A stretch of 8,095 nt of DNA from Alphaproteobacteria bacterium (GTDB taxonomy: Bacteria > Pseudomonadota > Alphaproteobacteria > Caulobacterales > Caulobacteraceae). The stretch spans positions 1-8,095 of the forward strand of contig JAHINZ010000096.1 of the NCBI GenBank assembly GCA_018895795.1, read 5' to 3'. A program made the translations under genes and the position numbers. Within the stretch, counting starts at the first letter, position 1. Each line of letters opens with the position of its first letter. This document shows positions 6,080 to 8,095 of the stretch, piece after piece. Below the pieces are notes generated by a model that made no database searches, had not been told where the DNA came from, and worked only from the letters and a program-made list of their open reading frames with translations.

Positions 6080-7099
6080 TTAGCCCCTTGTTACCCGGCC
6101 GCCCGCCAGGCGTGACAGCCATGCGGTCTCTCGGAGCCACCGCTTGAGCGGACGCGCCGGAAACCCTGTCCATGTTTCGCCCGCCGGCACATTCTTGAAC
6201 ACCGACGCCGACGCGCCGATGCTCGCCCCCGAACCGATGGTCAAATGATCCGCCACACCGGCCTTGCCGCCGAACGCCACGCCATCGCCAGCGATGGTGC
6301 TGCCCGAAATACCCGTATAGGCCGCCAACACACAATTGCGCCCTAGACGGACGTTGTGGGCGACATGCGCCAGATTGTCGATCTTGGTGTTCTCGCCGAT
6401 CGTCGTATCGCCGAAAGCGCCGCGATCCACGCAGCTATTGGCCCCGATCGTGACGCCGTCCTGGATCACCACGCGCCCCAGTTGCGGCAGGTCCACAACC
6501 CCCGCCGGTCCGAGCGCGGCGCCGAATCCGGCCTCGCCGATCACCGCCCCGGCGTGGATGCTCACGCGGTCCCCGAGGATGGCGAAGCCGATCACGGCAT
6601 TAGCGCCGATGACGCAGTCGCGGCCGATCGTGACTCCCGGGCCGATCACCGCGCCGGGCGCCAGTCGCGTGCCGCGGCCGACGCGCGCGCCCTGACCGAT
6701 CGTCACGCCGCTCGACAGCAGAACGCCGGGCTCCAGCGTGCTGTCGGGGTGGATCGCCGGAGCGGAGGGTTCGTGTCGCCGCGGCGCGTGCAGCCGCGCG
6801 GCGGCGGCGGCCCAAGCGGCTTGCGGATGCCCGGTCAGCAAGGCCGCGCAGGTCGGCGCGAGCAGGTCGCGATGTTCCGGGCGCACGAAACAGGCGCCGG
6901 CCAGGGTGGTCTGGGCGGCGTCGCGGCGTTTCGGGTCTGAAAAGAACGACACGCCCCGCGCATCCGCCGCATCGAGCGGCGCGACGTGACCGATCACGCG
7001 ATCGGCGAGGGTCGCATCATCGAGCGTGGCCGCGCCGAGACGCGACAGCTCCAAGAGTGACGCCGGACCCTGGTCTTCGAAAAAGCGTGGGTCCGGCAT
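6080..7099 (-). CDS. lpxD: UDP-3-O-acylglucosamine N-acyltransferase LpxD
   Basis: LpxD adds the second 3-hydroxyacyl chain from ACP, at N-2 of UDP-3-O-acylglucosamine, the third step of lipid A synthesis. The 339-residue product has a small N-terminal uridine-binding domain (about 1-110, with GVSFFSDPKRRD). A left-handed beta-helix of hexapeptide repeats follows (about 113-305), then a short helical C-terminus (PARPLKRWLRE). Catalytic His248 lies in AHVAHNVRLG, equivalent to E. coli His239. IGEAGFG (187-193) and IGANSCVDRG (218-227) are further family landmarks. The first 110 residues are Ala-rich and less conserved, as is usual. ATG7099 follows AGAGGA. It is separated from ompH by 46 nt containing an inverted repeat, the only sizeable gap in the operon, and is followed by fabZ after 2 nt. 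Confidence 0.96.
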   Translation of the reverse strand: MPDPRFFEDQGPASLLELSRLGAATLDDATLADRVIGHVAPLDAADARGVSFFSDPKRRDAAQTTLAGACFVRPEHRDLLAPTCAALLTGHPQAAWAAAAARLHAPRRHEPSAPAIHPDSTLEPGVLLSSGVTIGQGARVGRGTRLAPGAVIGPGVTIGRDCVIGANAVIGFAILGDRVSIHAGAVIGEAGFGAALGPAGVVDLPQLGRVVIQDGVTIGANSCVDRGAFGDTTIGENTKIDNLAHVAHNVRLGRNCVLAAYTGISGSTIAGDGVAFGGKAGVADHLTIGSGASIGASASVFKNVPAGETWTGFPARPLKRWLRETAWLSRLAGGRVTRG

Positions 7100-7115
7100 C
7101 TTGTCCTCTCGACGG

Positions 7116-7139
7116 CGCTCCGGACTCTGGCCCGGAGCG
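7116..7139 (-). promoter_or_regulatory. Inverted repeat (8-bp stem, 8-nt loop) between ompH and lpxD
   Basis: CGCTCCGG (7116-7123) and CCGGAGCG (7132-7139) are perfect inverted copies around an 8-nt loop. Two further pairs are possible outside one mismatch. The RNA would form a stable GC-rich hairpin just after the ompH stop and about 16 nt before the lpxD start. No T tract follows on the minus strand, so it is not a normal intrinsic terminator. An attenuator, a processing site or a 3'-end stabiliser for upstream mRNA are possible roles. The structure is seen; the role is inferred. Confidence 0.5.
7123..7127. promoter_or_regulatory. GANTC site (GACTC) in the ompH-lpxD hairpin
   Basis: GACTC spans the last stem base and the first loop bases of the inverted repeat. 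It is the third GANTC motif in the 160 nt of intergenic DNA in this window. A methylation-dependent promoter for lpxD is conceivable, but no clear -35/-10 pair was seen. Confidence 0.3.
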
Positions 7140-7145
7140 ACGCGC

Positions 7146-7781
7146 TTATTTCTTGGTCGGCGTCAGGGGCTGAGCGCCGGCGACCGGCTGGTCCAGACGT
7201 TCGCGATCGAAGGTCAGCGTCTTGATGCGGGCGTCGAGCGCCGCGACGACGGAGTCCGTGATGTCCATGGCCGGGTTGGCCAGCAACACCGATTCGCGAT
7301 CGACCAGCATGCCGCACGTGCGCTGTTGATAGACTTGCTTGATGGCCGGGTCGAGCTCTTGGTAGACGCGCGCCAGGGCCTTCTGCTCGGTCGCTTCAAC
7401 TTCCTTCTGGCGCAGTTGGCCCTTGCGCTGCCAGGCGTTGGCCTTGACCTGCAGAGCGGCGGCTTGCTGCTCCAGCGCGCCCTGGTCCAGCGTGGCCTTC
7501 TTGGCGTCCAGCGCCTTGGCCTCGTTGTCGAGCGCGGTGCGCTCGCCGGTCAGCTCGGCGTTCACCTGCTGGATGATGGTCTTCAGGCGCACATCGACGG
7601 CCTGACCGACGGCCGACGACCCGACGGCGCGTTGGCTCGAGAAGATGCAAACGCCGGCGATCGGCGCGCCGTGCGAGATCGCCGGAGCGGCGGGCGCCGT
7701 CTGGGCCAGGGCGCCCGTCGACATGGCAATCACGGCGACGCTGGAAACGGCCGCGAACAGGAACTTGGAGGTCATGATCAT
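7146..7781 (-). CDS. skp: Periplasmic OmpH/Skp-family outer membrane protein chaperone
   Basis: Skp/OmpH (PF03938) is a trimeric periplasmic holdase that carries unfolded outer-membrane proteins to the BAM complex. The 211-residue precursor has a signal peptide: a hydrophobic core at about 7-20 and likely cleavage after ALA at residue 26. A beta segment follows (IAGVCIFSSQ), then a long charged, Ala/Gln/Lys-rich helical hairpin (about 60-150) forming the tentacle coiled coils. The C-terminal segment has VDRESVLLANPAMDIT, matching the family's usual end. A Pro/Thr-rich tail (198-211) finishes the protein. There are two cysteines, Cys45 and Cys156. I prefer ATG7781, which overlaps the bamA stop as ATGA and has AAGG at a good distance; ATG7775 is possible and would lose two residues. 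Placement directly after bamA is typical and supports the role. Confidence 0.92.
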   Translation of the reverse strand: MIMTSKFLFAAVSSVAVIAMSTGALAQTAPAAPAISHGAPIAGVCIFSSQRAVGSSAVGQAVDVRLKTIIQQVNAELTGERTALDNEAKALDAKKATLDQGALEQQAAALQVKANAWQRKGQLRQKEVEATEQKALARVYQELDPAIKQVYQQRTCGMLVDRESVLLANPAMDITDSVVAALDARIKTLTFDRERLDQPVAGAQPLTPTKK

Positions 7782-8095
7782 TGGAACCTTGTGGAGGTGG
7801 AAAACCGGAACGTTTCGGGCCGGTCATAGCTTTCCTTGGCGAGGATATTGCTGAAGTCGAACCGGATTGGGCCCATGGGCGACTTCCAGTCGATGCTAAT
7901 ACCCGCCGAAGCGCGGAGACCCAGGTCGTCACGAATCTTGGGGTCGAACACGCCCGTAGACGACTGGCGGTCGGCGTCATCAAGCAGACCCGCCGTACCG
8001 AAGTCGGTGAAGACCGCAGCCTTGATGCCGTATTGTTCGGGCAAGAACGTCGGGACGGTCAGCTCGAACGTGCCGATGGCGTAGAGCTTGGCGCC
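7778..8095 (-). CDS. bamA: Outer membrane protein assembly factor BamA, C-terminal end, cut by window edge
   Basis: The last 105 residues of BamA, the barrel subunit that inserts beta-barrel proteins into the outer membrane, are visible; the gene continues past the right edge. The segment reads GAKLYAIGTFELTVPTFLPE, then strand-like FTDFGTAG, GLRASAGISIDWKSPMGPIRFDFS and a final strand ending FRFSTSTRFQ. These are the last barrel strands of the Omp85 family. The alternation of aromatic residues, SPMGPIRFDFS and the near-terminal Phe are characteristic. The POTRA domains and most of the barrel lie outside the window. The protein ends in Gln after the usual terminal Phe. The stop codon overlaps the ompH start by 4 nt, and the last codons also carry the ompH ribosome site. 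There is no start codon in the window; the reading frame is open to the edge. Confidence 0.93.
   Translation of the reverse strand, partial: GAKLYAIGTFELTVPTFLPEQYGIKAAVFTDFGTAGLLDDADRQSSTGVFDPKIRDDLGLRASAGISIDWKSPMGPIRFDFSNILAKESYDRPETFRFSTSTRFQ

Noticed and set aside
5601..6335. Longer 244-residue version of FabZ
   Set aside because: The first 86 residues lie inside lpxD and do not resemble FabZ. The ATG at 6077 has a ribosome site and gives the normal length.

Overview
The window looks like chromosomal DNA from an alphaproteobacterium of the Caulobacter type. The sequence is GC-rich, and its core is the envelope cluster bamA-ompH(skp)-lpxD-fabZ-lpxA-lpxI-lpxB, all on the minus strand. It carries LpxI rather than LpxH, and the LpxI has Asp at position 225, which is the numbering of the characterised Caulobacter LpxI. 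The genus assignment is inference. I recognised the proteins by motif and did not run a search.

Layout, left to right. Positions 1-878 (minus) hold the first 292 codons of an Ala-rich protein that runs off the left edge. Two segments of it resemble the FliK hook-length-control family. Positions 879-992 are a divergent intergenic region with two GANTC (CcrM-type) sites. Positions 993-2744 (plus) encode a membrane-bound hybrid histidine kinase with six predicted membrane helices, HisKA, HATPase and a C-terminal receiver. It converges on lpxB, and the two stop codons overlap. Positions 2741-8095 (minus) are the envelope operon, transcribed right to left: bamA (C-terminal end only), ompH/skp, lpxD, fabZ, lpxA, lpxI, lpxB. 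Most junctions are ATGA overlaps or gaps under 10 nt. The exception is a 46-nt gap between ompH and lpxD that contains a perfect 8-bp inverted repeat.

How the genes work together. LpxA, LpxD, LpxI and LpxB are the first, third, fourth and fifth steps of lipid A synthesis (LpxC is not in the window). They convert acyl-ACP and UDP-GlcNAc-type precursor to the disaccharide-1-phosphate. FabZ works at the hydroxyacyl-ACP branch point that LpxA and LpxD also draw on. OmpH/Skp and BamA deliver and insert outer-membrane proteins. The operon therefore couples the lipid and protein sides of outer-membrane assembly. The kinase and the FliK-like gene are divergent neighbours, and any functional link to the operon is speculative.

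I did not find a clearly new biological system. The best leads are regulatory: the GANTC sites clustered in the short intergenic gaps, a possible short upstream ORF overlapping the kinase start, and the hairpin inside the operon. Some residue-level oddities in BamA and LpxB are also worth a look. No stretch over 300 bases lacks a gene. No tRNA, rRNA, CRISPR array, insertion sequence or phage gene was seen.
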